Under the pieces are notes generated by a model. That model was not told the DNA's origin and searched no databases. It was given only the letters and a program-made list of their open reading frames with translations. Shown here piece after piece: positions 9,276 through 17,959 of a stretch of 64,000 nucleotides of DNA (the stretch's first letter is position 1; every line of letters starts with the position of its first letter). The position numbers and the translations under genes are program-made. The stretch comes from Fundicoccus sp052116145 (GTDB taxonomy: Bacteria; Bacillota; Bacilli; Lactobacillales; Aerococcaceae): assembly GCF_052116145.1 (NCBI RefSeq), contig NZ_JBQKLQ010000003.1, forward strand, positions 62,001-126,000, written 5' to 3'.

Positions 9276-10502
9276 TTAATAAGCTAATTTCTCTAGTGTG
9301 CCAGCTAATGCTTGAATGCCTGGTACAATATCTTCAGCTTCTGTATGTTCGGCCGGGTTATGGCTAATGCCATCAATCGATGGCACGAATACCATGACAG
9401 TCGGTACACGAGGCGCAAAAATTTGTGCATCATGACCTGCACCCGAATGCATGAGTTGGTAGTTCAAATCATTTTCTCGACAAACTGCTTCTAATGTCTC
9501 AACTAATGTTTCATCCATTGGCACTGGGGATTCATCCATCCAATTATCAATGGAAATCTCAATACCCATCTCTTGACAAATTGCTTGCATATCGGCTTCT
9601 AATTCTTGAGTGAAGCGGTTTAACGTGTCTTGATTTGTGTGTCGGCAATCAATCGAAAATAAAGTTTCTCCTGGTACCACGTTGACCGTATTGGGTTTAG
9701 GCTCCACCCGACCGAATGTTAAGACCAATGGATTACCTTCGGCACGAGCCTTATCTAAACTTTGTGTCACAATGCGAGCAAAGCAATCCACTGTATCTTT
9801 ACGGTAAGACATTAGAGTCGTTCCCGCGTGATTGGCTTGTCCTTTTAATACAACGTCATAGCGTTTTTGACCTACAATCGCATTCACCACTCCTACTTGT
9901 TTCCCTTCTTTTTCGAGGAAGTTTCCTTGTTCAATATGCAATTCAACAAAGGCCGCAATCTTGGCAAATTTTGGTTCACCTTCTAAATAGTCAAAACCGG
10001 CTGCTCGCATCGCTTCTTCAAAGCCAACGCCTTCAGCATCTTTGATGGTTTCCACATCCTTTTTATACGCTAAACCGAAGATGTTCTTCGAGCCCCAGAA
10101 TACATAAGGGAAACGAGAGCCTTCCTCTTCTGCCATGGATATGATTTGTAATGTTTTCTTAGGTTGACCATTTTTTTGGATCAGTTTTTCCATGGCTAAG
10201 TAAGCAGCCATAATTCCTAATTGTCCATCTAATCGTCCACCTTTAGTGACCGTATCGACATGGGAACCAGATGCGATGACTTCTTCCGGTTGTTCGCTAC
10301 CTTCTAATGTGGCAAATAAATTACCCACTGCATCAAATTCACAAATAAAACCTAAGCTTTCAAACTTTTCCTTCAATTGCTTTTGTGCCTCTATCCATGA
10401 TGGACTGTACAGTAAACGGGTGGTACCTGGTCCTTGTGCATCTGAAATGCCTGCAAGCCAGTCCATCGTTTCATCGACTTCTTGAGGTGTTATTTCTATC
10501 AT
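9276..10502 (-). CDS. allC: allantoate amidohydrolase
   Basis: The protein has 408 residues, typical of AllC. It is an M20-fold metal enzyme that hydrolyses allantoate to (S)-ureidoglycine, ammonia and CO2. Visible marks are GSHVDTVTKGGRLDGQLG with the first metal His and bridging Asp, AEEEGSRF with the catalytic Glu pair, ELHIEQG, and the C-terminal SGAGHDAQI and ISHNPAEHT. ATG 10502 follows AGGAGG by six bases. The alternatives are beta-ureidopropionase or N-carbamoyl-amino-acid hydrolase of the same subfamily; the pathway neighbours decide for AllC. It has its own promoter region with a cre-like palindrome at 10541 and a probable terminator at 9192. Confidence 0.93.
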   Translation of the reverse strand: MIEITPQEVDETMDWLAGISDAQGPGTTRLLYSPSWIEAQKQLKEKFESLGFICEFDAVGNLFATLEGSEQPEEVIASGSHVDTVTKGGRLDGQLGIMAAYLAMEKLIQKNGQPKKTLQIISMAEEEGSRFPYVFWGSKNIFGLAYKKDVETIKDAEGVGFEEAMRAAGFDYLEGEPKFAKIAAFVELHIEQGNFLEKEGKQVGVVNAIVGQKRYDVVLKGQANHAGTTLMSYRKDTVDCFARIVTQSLDKARAEGNPLVLTFGRVEPKPNTVNVVPGETLFSIDCRHTNQDTLNRFTQELEADMQAICQEMGIEISIDNWMDESPVPMDETLVETLEAVCRENDLNYQLMHSGAGHDAQIFAPRVPTVMVFVPSIDGISHNPAEHTEAEDIVPGIQALAGTLEKLAY

Positions 10503-10540
10503 ATGATCCCTCCTGATTATATCTTCTGCTTCATTATAAA

Positions 10541-10554
10541 TGAAAGCGTTTCAT
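10541..10554 (+). promoter_or_regulatory. cre-like palindrome upstream of allC
   Basis: The 15-bp palindrome ATGAAAGCGTTTCAT (10540-10554) lies 38 bases upstream of the allC start. It matches the cre consensus at about 12 of 14 positions, with a one-base-shorter centre than usual. Another regulator's operator is possible. Confidence 0.45.
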
Positions 10555-10716
10555 ATGTAGATAGCAAATTCTATAAAATTTGAGATTTAGCTGTTCAATC
10601 TGCATAAACCCCTTGCTATAACACACTTTACTTAAATTTTTACTAAAGCACTTCATTTAAACGACCTCGGTGACCTAGAAGTCAAATGCCGTGTCATAGT
10701 TAAACTCTTCACTCAG

Positions 10717-10781
10717 GCTCTTTACACAAGCTCTTTACACAAGCTCTCTAAACAAGCTATTTACACACGCTATTTGCTTAA
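10717..10781. repeat. 13-bp short tandem repeat, five units
   Basis: The first two 13-mers are identical (GCTCTTTACACAA). They are followed by three increasingly diverged units that run into the stop codon of the aminotransferase gene at 10778-10780. The order of decay suggests recent duplication at the left end. Confidence 0.85.
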
Positions 10782-11992
10782 GCATTCTCCAGAAAAATAT
10801 TCAAGGCAGCTTTGACGGCTTTTCCGACGTTAATATCTACTTCATAATATACTAAAGCGCCTTCTAGTGCACTCAACACTTGTAAAACATTTTCATGGCG
10901 ACTGCTGTAACCCATATTACCGATTCGCCAAATTTTTCCGTTTAAGTCTCCGAAACTATTGGCGATTTCCACCCCGAATTGATGCAACATCAATTCCTGT
11001 ACTTTGACTGCATCCACACCTTGAGGAATGATAACTGGCGTCACTGTCGGCATCTTAGTGTTTGCTTGTCCGTAAATTTCTAGCCCCATCGCTTGCACAC
11101 CGGCCATAATGGCTTGATTGTTTAAGCGGTGACGGGCATACACTTTCTCGAGACCTTCTTCTAACAATAAACGTAAGCCTTCATGAACACCGTAGATTAA
11201 AGTTGTCGCTTCCGTATGGTGATTGATTCTTTGTTCATTCCAATAGCATATCAGTTGACTCAAATCAAGATAATTACTTTGGATATGGCGTTCATTACGC
11301 AAATCAGCACTTAAGCCTAACTCTAGTTGATAACGTTCTGCTAACAATTTTTCGATACGTTCATTAAACGTGACAAGTGATAAACCTGCTGGCACGCTCA
11401 AACATTTCTGACTGCCTGCTATGGCTATATCAATGCCCCATTCGTCGACTTTCAATTCCATCCCAGCATACGTTGCTACCATATCAACTAAAAAATAAAT
11501 ATTGTTTGCTTGAGTATAAGCACCGATTTGATCTAAAGCTTGCACTTGGCCGTTGGCTGTTTCGCCATGTATCATTGCGACTAATTTAGGTTGAACCTCT
11601 TTAATTTTGTTAATAATATCTATTTGCTCAAAGGGACTTTCCCAATCTTTTTCCATCAACACCACTTCTGCACCACAACGTTCTGCGATTTCCGCTAATA
11701 AGTAAGCGAAACGTCCATAAGCTGGGATAAGTACTGTGTCACCTCGTTCTAGAATAGCAATCATCGCTGCTTCAATCCCTGAACGTGACGAGCCGTCGAC
11801 CGCAAAGGCCTGCTTGTTTTGGGTACCAAAAGGTTGTTTGATTAATTCTTTAACTTCATCCATTATCGTTAAAAAAGCCGGGTCGTGTTGACCAAGAATT
11901 GAATTACTCATAGCTTGCAGTACTCTAGGATGCACTTCGACTGGGCCGGGCGTCATAATAGTTCGTTTGGGGACTTTGATTGAATGGTACAT
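10778..11992 (-). CDS. pucG: (S)-ureidoglycine-glyoxylate aminotransferase (PucG-like)
   Basis: The protein has 404 residues and is a class V PLP aminotransferase. The N-terminal MTPGPVEVHPRVLQAM is the AGXT/PucG signature. VDGSSRSGIEA near residue 65 binds PLP phosphate, HGETANGQVQALD is typical of PucG, and the Schiff-base Lys lies in AGSQKCLSVPAG near residue 195. PucG moves the amino group of (S)-ureidoglycine to glyoxylate, giving oxalurate and glycine in one step, so it is an alternative to the AllE-AllD route also present here. Alanine-glyoxylate or serine-glyoxylate transaminase are sister activities. The C-terminal tail after about residue 375 is unremarkable. The short repeat at 10717 touches its stop codon. 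Confidence 0.88.
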   Translation of the reverse strand: MYHSIKVPKRTIMTPGPVEVHPRVLQAMSNSILGQHDPAFLTIMDEVKELIKQPFGTQNKQAFAVDGSSRSGIEAAMIAILERGDTVLIPAYGRFAYLLAEIAERCGAEVVLMEKDWESPFEQIDIINKIKEVQPKLVAMIHGETANGQVQALDQIGAYTQANNIYFLVDMVATYAGMELKVDEWGIDIAIAGSQKCLSVPAGLSLVTFNERIEKLLAERYQLELGLSADLRNERHIQSNYLDLSQLICYWNEQRINHHTEATTLIYGVHEGLRLLLEEGLEKVYARHRLNNQAIMAGVQAMGLEIYGQANTKMPTVTPVIIPQGVDAVKVQELMLHQFGVEIANSFGDLNGKIWRIGNMGYSSRHENVLQVLSALEGALVYYEVDINVGKAVKAALNIFLENA

Positions 11993-12232
11993 AAGATGAC
12001 CTCCATAGTTAATTTTTTAAGTGACTTATCTGCAAAGATTTCTTTGATATTTTGTAATGAGTCACTAATTTAGTTATCTTAGGTATGCAGATTGAACAAT
12101 GATTCGTTCAGTAGTATACTCATATTATACTCGAAAATTATCGCTAACGAAAAAAATTTACAGCCTTCATTTGAAAATGTATGCGCTGTTGTAACTTAAC
12201 ATCAGTTGCTTATAAATAGAGGGGGACTTTCG

Positions 12233-13864
12233 ATGACAAGTTTGAATGACTTACTTAACTTACCACGTTTTTCAGATATAAAATTAATTACACCTGGTTT
12301 GGATCGGATAGATTTGCCAATAAAAAGTGTCGAAATTACGGAAACGCCTGATATTGAACACTTCGTAACAGAAGATTGCTTGTTACTGTCGACTGCCATG
12401 GTATATCAAGATAAGCAAGAAGAGTTGCTGCCACTGATTGATTCCTTGCTGCGTGCGAAGGCTGTTGGCTTAGGGATTAAAGTGGGCCGTTTTTTAGGGC
12501 AATTGGATGAGCACGTGATTGCTTATGCTGAATCTGTCGGTTTCCCTTTACTTTTGATTCCGGACAATTATTCGTTAGGCTCTTTACTGCATCAATTTCT
12601 GGATATCATCTGGGGAACCCGTCATGAAGAATTATCATTTGCTTTAGATATACAAAAGCGTTTTTCAGACCTATTGATTCAAGATGCTTCTAACAAAATA
12701 GTCATTGATCAATTTAGTCACATGGTCAAAACACCCGTTATTTTATTAAATCCTTATTGGAAAATATTAACTCATTCGATTCACTTCAATGATTCAAGCA
12801 ATCGGGCAGATTATTATACAAGTCAATTGTATGATCTAATGAAAACTACCTCTAAACAAGAAGGTTCTTTTCTTATTCAAGACGTTAATCATAAAGAGTT
12901 GCATGTGTCTTTAGTACCGATTAAAGTTTACAGCAATTTCCCTCATCACTTGGTGATTTTGAATCCAGAGCATATTCCTTACCCGATTTCGAATTTCGCC
13001 ATTGAACAAGCTTCGATGGTGCTATCTTATATTCTATTTAAAAATGAACGAATTGAGGACAGTAAGTATGCTCAAGAAGCTGACTTTTATCGGGAACTCA
13101 TTGACTACTCATCACAAAACCAGCATAAAGCGCCTGATCGTTTGATGAATGAGAAATTTGGTTACATTAAATCTACCTACTATCAGATCATACATGTTTA
13201 TGATAGCTCAGCCTTAAAGCTGTCAAAATTGACACCTTATGGTGAAGAATTGTTACTAATGGCCTCACGTTGGTTACGTCAAAACATTAAGACGTATTGC
13301 CCAGATGCGTTAGTGTTTTATTTCTCTCAAACTAAAGAAGTCATCTTGATGTTGCAAGCAAAGCCAGCTCACTTAGACAAGATTTTATTGAAAATACGGG
13401 AAGATATCGCCAACGTTTTACCATTAAAGCTGATTTTCAGTGTAGGCAATGCCTATCCAACGCTTGGCCAAATCGACCAATCACATACTCAAGCTCACTT
13501 AGTGTTTGAAGAACGTAAAACACAGCAACTGACAGACACCATTATGACTTATGAAAATAAAGGCATGTTCCATTTGTTTAATCACTTGCAACATAATGAT
13601 GTCCGGTTTTTCTGCCAAAATATTCTTCAAGATTTTGCTTATCCGGAAGATGCTTCTTTACTAGAATTACGTAAAACGTTACATGTTTACTTAGATTCAC
13701 AATGTGAAATAGCCCGCACGGCCTCTGCTTTATTTGTTCACCGAAATACGGTTAAATACCGTATTCAGCGTATCGAAGAGACCTTGGGTTTCTCAGTGAA
13801 TTCGCCAGAAAATTCATTGAACTTGCGTTTAGCTTTAGAGTTAAGCGATGAAAATCAAACGTAA
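12233..13864 (+). CDS. pucR: PucR-family transcriptional regulator of purine/allantoin catabolism
   Basis: The protein has 543 residues. ATG 12233 has a GGGGGA ribosome site eight bases upstream. Residues 1 to about 120 form the PucR N-terminal ligand domain (SLNDLLNLPRFSDIKLITPG). The middle is a GGDEF-like CdaR region. Residues from about 480 form the HTH_30 DNA-binding domain (CEIARTASALFVHRNTVKYR). B. subtilis PucR responds to allantoin-pathway intermediates and activates purine-degradation genes. Its location between pucG (divergent) and allD (convergent), in the middle of the cluster, makes it the likely local regulator. A terminator hairpin lies between it and allD. Confidence 0.9.
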   Translation: MTSLNDLLNLPRFSDIKLITPGLDRIDLPIKSVEITETPDIEHFVTEDCLLLSTAMVYQDKQEELLPLIDSLLRAKAVGLGIKVGRFLGQLDEHVIAYAESVGFPLLLIPDNYSLGSLLHQFLDIIWGTRHEELSFALDIQKRFSDLLIQDASNKIVIDQFSHMVKTPVILLNPYWKILTHSIHFNDSSNRADYYTSQLYDLMKTTSKQEGSFLIQDVNHKELHVSLVPIKVYSNFPHHLVILNPEHIPYPISNFAIEQASMVLSYILFKNERIEDSKYAQEADFYRELIDYSSQNQHKAPDRLMNEKFGYIKSTYYQIIHVYDSSALKLSKLTPYGEELLLMASRWLRQNIKTYCPDALVFYFSQTKEVILMLQAKPAHLDKILLKIREDIANVLPLKLIFSVGNAYPTLGQIDQSHTQAHLVFEERKTQQLTDTIMTYENKGMFHLFNHLQHNDVRFFCQNILQDFAYPEDASLLELRKTLHVYLDSQCEIARTASALFVHRNTVKYRIQRIEETLGFSVNSPENSLNLRLALELSDENQT

Positions 13865-13926
13865 TTCCAAAGACTTGAGTCCTAGCTTTTAGTTTTAGCA
13901 TTTTTTAAGGCGACTAAAACAACAAG

Positions 13927-13995
13927 ACACACGAAAGCCAGTGAACCAGCTCTGTTCGTCAGAGCTGGTTCACACCAGTTTTCGTGTGTTTTTTG
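13927..13995. terminator. bidirectional terminator between pucR and allD
   Basis: A long hairpin: outer arms ACACACGAAA / TTTTCGTGTGT enclose a perfect inner 14-bp stem GTGAACCAGCTCTG / CAGAGCTGGTTCAC with loop TTCGT, followed by T residues. It serves two convergent genes. Confidence 0.9.
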
Positions 13996-14030
13996 TATAC
14001 TATTTAAAGTCTTATTCTTGAAAAAAGGGT

Positions 14031-15107
14031 TTAGTTGGCAAATGCGCCTAAACCGTCGTAAGAATTATGGTGGATATCGTCGGATTCCAGATAGGCGATG
14101 ATGGATTCTGGGATGTCTACGCCGTTGGCCAGGTTGTTGGCGTAACGCTCGTTACTGCCTTGGCCTGGATATTGGACGCGGTCAAAACCGGGTGCAGGCT
14201 TGATGCCATTTAAATCATGCATAGTTTTGCTAACGTTGGCTTTAACATGGTCAAGGCCGGCAAATCTTTCTGGATCGATGATGATGTAGATTTGGCCTAA
14301 GTCGCGGGTTGCGGTTAGATCAGAGTACATCGATGAGACTTCGCGGCCGAATGGCACGCCGAGTAAGATACCTGATAACATATCAACCATCATCATCAAG
14401 CCGTAGCCTTTTGGTCCGGCGATTGGTAATAAGCCGCGGACTGCATTAGGGTCAGTCGTTGCTGCACCTGTTTCGTCTACTGCCCATGTGTCGGGAATTT
14501 CGCGGCCTTTCGAGCGGGCGTCCAGTATTTTACCCCATGCTTGAACGGTTGTCGCCATATCAAAAATCAATGGATGCTCGTCGTCACTTGGTGCGCCAAA
14601 GGCTATCGGGTTAGTTCCGTAATAAGTTTCTGCACCTCCAAATGGCACAACCATTGGGTCCGATTGCGTCATGGAAATACCAATTAAATTCGCTTCAGCA
14701 ATTTTACGCATATAGTATGACAATGTACCGGTATGCCCGACGCGAGCTACCCCTACAACTGCCACGCCACTTGCTTTGGCCATTTCAATGGCAGGTTCTA
14801 GTGCTAAGTTGGCCACATAATGACCTTGAGCGTTGTCTCCGTGATAGATTCCCGTACTGTCGCCTGTTTTTTCAAAGCGTAAGTTTGGCTGCGTGATAAT
14901 GCCGCCTTTATTAATTCTTTCGGCATAATATTCGACGCGAACCGCGCCGTGTGAATGCACGCCACTTAAATCTGCATAGACTAAATGATTGGCTGTTTCT
15001 TCTGCCTGTTCATCCGTTAAACCAGCTTTATGTAATTTTGCTTTAATTAGTTCGTGCAAGCGTGTGGCTGAAACGGTTACTAATTTTTCTTCTTCATGAT
15101 TTGACAT
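14031..15107 (-). CDS. allD: ureidoglycolate dehydrogenase
   Basis: The protein has 358 residues in the malate/L-lactate dehydrogenase type 2 fold. AllD oxidises (S)-ureidoglycolate to oxalurate with NAD+. Diagnostic stretches are ADLSGVHSHGAVRVEYY with the catalytic His near residue 55, VGHTGTLSYY, the pattern TNPIAFGAPS near residue 180 and the NAD-binding GPKGYGLMMMVDMLSG. The start ATG 15107 is preceded by a GGGGAG site. It lies 25 bases downstream of allE in one minus-strand unit. Malate or 2,3-diketogulonate dehydrogenases are sister activities; linkage with allE makes AllD the best call. The C-terminal 20 residues have no family resemblance that I recognise. Confidence 0.92.
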   Translation of the reverse strand: MSNHEEEKLVTVSATRLHELIKAKLHKAGLTDEQAEETANHLVYADLSGVHSHGAVRVEYYAERINKGGIITQPNLRFEKTGDSTGIYHGDNAQGHYVANLALEPAIEMAKASGVAVVGVARVGHTGTLSYYMRKIAEANLIGISMTQSDPMVVPFGGAETYYGTNPIAFGAPSDDEHPLIFDMATTVQAWGKILDARSKGREIPDTWAVDETGAATTDPNAVRGLLPIAGPKGYGLMMMVDMLSGILLGVPFGREVSSMYSDLTATRDLGQIYIIIDPERFAGLDHVKANVSKTMHDLNGIKPAPGFDRVQYPGQGSNERYANNLANGVDIPESIIAYLESDDIHHNSYDGLGAFAN

Positions 15108-15132
15108 GTGTTACTCCCCTTCTTCTGTTAGA

Positions 15133-15924
15133 CTAAACGCCTGGATTACGATTGGCATCTTTGGAATACACATAACTCAATGGTTCGTCACGTCCTACGC
15201 CATAAGCCGCTTGAGGAACGTAAGCTCCCATAAAGATGTAATCTCCCTTTTCAACTGGGAACCATTGATTGTCTAGATTATACATGCCTTTTCCTGACAA
15301 TAAATAAGCCCCGTGCTCTTGATAGTGAGTTTCAACATAACCATGACTTGCGCCAGGTTCAAACGACAAGATATGCATGTTCATATCAAAGCCTAAGTCA
15401 TCCACTGGCAGTAAATCCCATAGTAAAACATCTTCCATACCTTCATAGTGAATCGGCGTAATATCTGAACGGTTGCCAACAACTTTATGCGCTTGGTAAC
15501 CTTCTAAGGCATCATAGCGACGTTGATACAAGAAGGCTTCAGTCATTTGCGTTTGGTTGTTTTCGAAAAACATTGATTCGTCAACTGGGAAGAATGCATA
15601 GCCGCCATCTGTCAATTCGTGAACGTCTCCTTGTGAGTCGCTCACTTTTAGTGCACCTGATAGTACATAAACGAAGGTTTCAATCCCTTCACCACCGAAA
15701 CCGCTTGTATTCTTGCCACCTTCTTGAAATTCAGCAATAAAATCACTGAATGAGCCGCCTAAACGTGGCGATCCTAAAATTGAAATTCGTGTGTTCTCAA
15801 AACCTGGTACCACATTATTTACTAAACCATCATGAGGCAATATCGCATAACGCCCCTGTTTAATCACTGCTCGCGACTCTAACAGACCATCACGGTAACC
15901 CGTATTATTATTCTTATAACCCAT
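15133..15924 (-). CDS. allE: (S)-ureidoglycine aminohydrolase
   Basis: The protein has 263 residues: a bicupin, the usual AllE/YlbA size. It converts (S)-ureidoglycine to (S)-ureidoglycolate and ammonia with a manganese centre. The N-terminal motif YRDGLLESRAVIKQGRYAIL and PRLGGSFSDF are characteristic. The C-terminal cupin holds the metal ligands in EPGASHGYVETHYQEHGAYLL. ATG 15924 follows GGAGGG. It is the first gene of an allE-allD operon. Together with AllC it produces and consumes ureidoglycine, competing with the PucG-like transaminase for the same unstable intermediate. Confidence 0.94.
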   Translation of the reverse strand: MGYKNNNTGYRDGLLESRAVIKQGRYAILPHDGLVNNVVPGFENTRISILGSPRLGGSFSDFIAEFQEGGKNTSGFGGEGIETFVYVLSGALKVSDSQGDVHELTDGGYAFFPVDESMFFENNQTQMTEAFLYQRRYDALEGYQAHKVVGNRSDITPIHYEGMEDVLLWDLLPVDDLGFDMNMHILSFEPGASHGYVETHYQEHGAYLLSGKGMYNLDNQWFPVEKGDYIFMGAYVPQAAYGVGRDEPLSYVYSKDANRNPGV

Positions 15925-15965
15925 TATATTCCCTCCAGAATTCTATTATTCATTTCACCTCCAAT

Positions 15966-15979
15966 TGTAAACGCTTTTC
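15966..15979 (+). promoter_or_regulatory. cre-like site upstream of allE-allD
   Basis: TGTAAACGCTTTTC matches WGWAARCGYTWWMA at 12 of 14 positions, 42 bases before allE. It is one of several such sites in the allantoin cluster. Confidence 0.5.
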
Positions 15980-16100
15980 ACCTTAAACCCAAGTCGCACA
16001 CCTCACAATTAATGGCAACTAATTGTTGATAATAGCTAATCCTGATAAAATAGTGCTTTGAGTGGGTGTCAGATGGGGCTTGGATCGAACTCTGCTAACA

Positions 16101-17480
16101 CAGTAGGCACTGGAAAGCGACGAGACTGCCGACCCTAAACTACAGTCGGCAATAGACAGCGGCGAGACTGCCGACCCTACACAACAGTCGGCACTGGACA
16201 GCGGCGAGACTGTCGACCCTACTACTACAGTCGGCACTTGACTGGCGAGAGACTGCCGACCCTAAACTACAGTCGGCACTTGACTGGCGAGAGACTGCCG
16301 ACCCTACACAACAGTCGGCACTGGACAGGCCAGAGGCTGTCGACCCTAAACAACAGTCGGCACTGGACTGGCGAGAGGCTGTCGACCCTAAACTACAGTC
16401 GGCACTGGACAGCGGCGAGACTGTCGACCCTAAACTACAGTCGGCACTGGACAGCGGCGAGACTGTCGACTCTAAACAACAGTCGGCACTGGAAAGCGGC
16501 GAGACTGTCGACCCTAAACTACAGTCGGCACTGGACAGGCCAGAGACTGTCAACCCTAAACAACAGTCGGCACTGGAAAGCGACGAGAATGCCGACTCTA
16601 AACAACAGTCGGCACTGGACAGGTCAGAGACTGTCGACCCTAAACAACAGTCGGCACTGGACAGGCCAGAGACTGTCGACCCTAAACTACAGTCGGCACT
16701 GGAAAGCGACGAGAATGCCGACCCTAAACTACAGTCGGCAATAGACAGCGGCGAGACTGCCGACCCTACACAACAGTCGGCACTGGACTGGCGAGAGACT
16801 GCCGACCCTACTACTACAGTCGGCACTGGACTGGCGAGAGACTGCCGACCCTAAACTACAGTCGGCACTGACCCTAAACTACAGTCGGCACTGGACAGCG
16901 GCGAGACTGTCGACTCTAAACAACAGTCGGCACTGGAAAGGCCAGAGACTGTCGACCCTAAACAACAGTCGGCACTGGAAAGCGACGAGACTGCCGACTC
17001 TAAACAACAGTCGGCACTGGACAGGCCAGAGACTGTCAACCCTACACAACAGTCGGCACTGGACAGGCCAGAGGCTGTCGACCCTAAATTACAGTCGGCA
17101 CTGGACAGGCCAGAGGCTGTCGACCCTAAACAACAGTCGGCACTGGACAGCGGCGAGACTGTCGACCCTAAACTACAGTCGGCACTGGAAAGCGACGAGA
17201 CTGTCAACCCTAAACAACAGTCGGCACTGGACAGGCCAGAGACTGTCGACCCTAAACAACAGTCGGCACTTGACTGGCGAGAGACTGCCGACCCTACACA
17301 ACAGTCGGCACTGGACTGGCGAGAGACTGCCGACCCTACACTACAGTCGGCACTGGACAGGCCAGAGACTGTCGACCCTAAACAACAGTCGGCACTGGAC
17401 AGCGACGAGAATGCCGACCCTTCACAACAGTCGGCACTGGACTGGCGAGAGACTGCCGACCCTACTACCACAGTCGGCAG
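16101..17480. repeat. 1.4-kb minisatellite of about 33 units of 42 bp
   Basis: The core CAGTCGGC recurs 34 times at a 42-base period from 16101 to 17471, with one 43-base unit and one short 23-base unit at 16859-16882. Each unit has a variable middle block of four main types (AAGCGACGAGA, CAGCGGCGAGA, CAGGCCAGAGA, CTGGCGAGAGA) followed by GCCGAC, GTCGAC or GTCAAC. Units therefore carry a small inverted repeat, GCCGAC with GTCGGC, across an 11-base spacer. Because 42 is a multiple of three, long frames open on both strands; they have no ribosome site, secretion signal or family resemblance and are not called as genes. It lies between the divergent allE and dehydrogenase genes. Confidence 0.95.
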
Positions 17481-17588
17481 GTTCCATCCAAAACCAGACT
17501 ACCCTCTCACCCAGATTCAGCTTGATTAACCAAGAAGCATCTTTCTACTTCAAAAATTGTTTCTTCTATAAGAATAAACCCCAAAACT

Positions 17589-17675
17589 AGGAGGTGTCGT
17601 TCGTCTTTGACTCACGACGATTAACGTTAGCTGACGCTTTTATAAAACCGTCAGACACTCAGTGGCTGACTCCTT
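17589..17675 (+). repeat. palindromic intergenic element, copy B
   Basis: About 87 bp, same orientation as copy A: AGGAGGTGTCGTTCG, then CTCACGACGATTA, and in the 3' half CGTCAGACACTC and GGCTGACTCCT. Outer arms AGGAG / CTCCT. It begins about 108 bases after the 42-bp minisatellite ends. It is more diverged in its 3' half than A, D and E. Confidence 0.75.
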
Positions 17676-17959
17676 ATTTATTTCCACAATTAGCGTGGGC
17701 TTGAAGCAAGATATTATTCAGCGTGCATCCCTCACTTTCTAATATACATTTCACAAGACAAATGGGAAAAATCCCAATCACTGTAAGCCAGCCACCCCTA
17801 CTTTATACATTCTCAGCAAATAAAATCCACCATCCAGCCCCACCGCTCCATACGAACTTAGCGATGACAGTTCTAGAAAGCTAAATAGAAACTATATTTC
17901 TCTGCTTAATGTGTGGTATATTATAATCATTAGAACTTTATTAGAATCGAGGTTTATTT

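Noticed and set aside
16101..17480. CRISPR array
   Set aside because: The whole unit repeats; there are no unique spacers, no cas genes nearby, and the unit varies internally.
16019..17590. Long open frames across the 42-bp array (serine/cysteine-rich on one strand, histidine/arginine-rich on the other)
   Set aside because: A unit of 42 bases stays in frame on all frames that lack a stop in one unit. There is no ribosome site, signal peptide, anchor or family resemblance.
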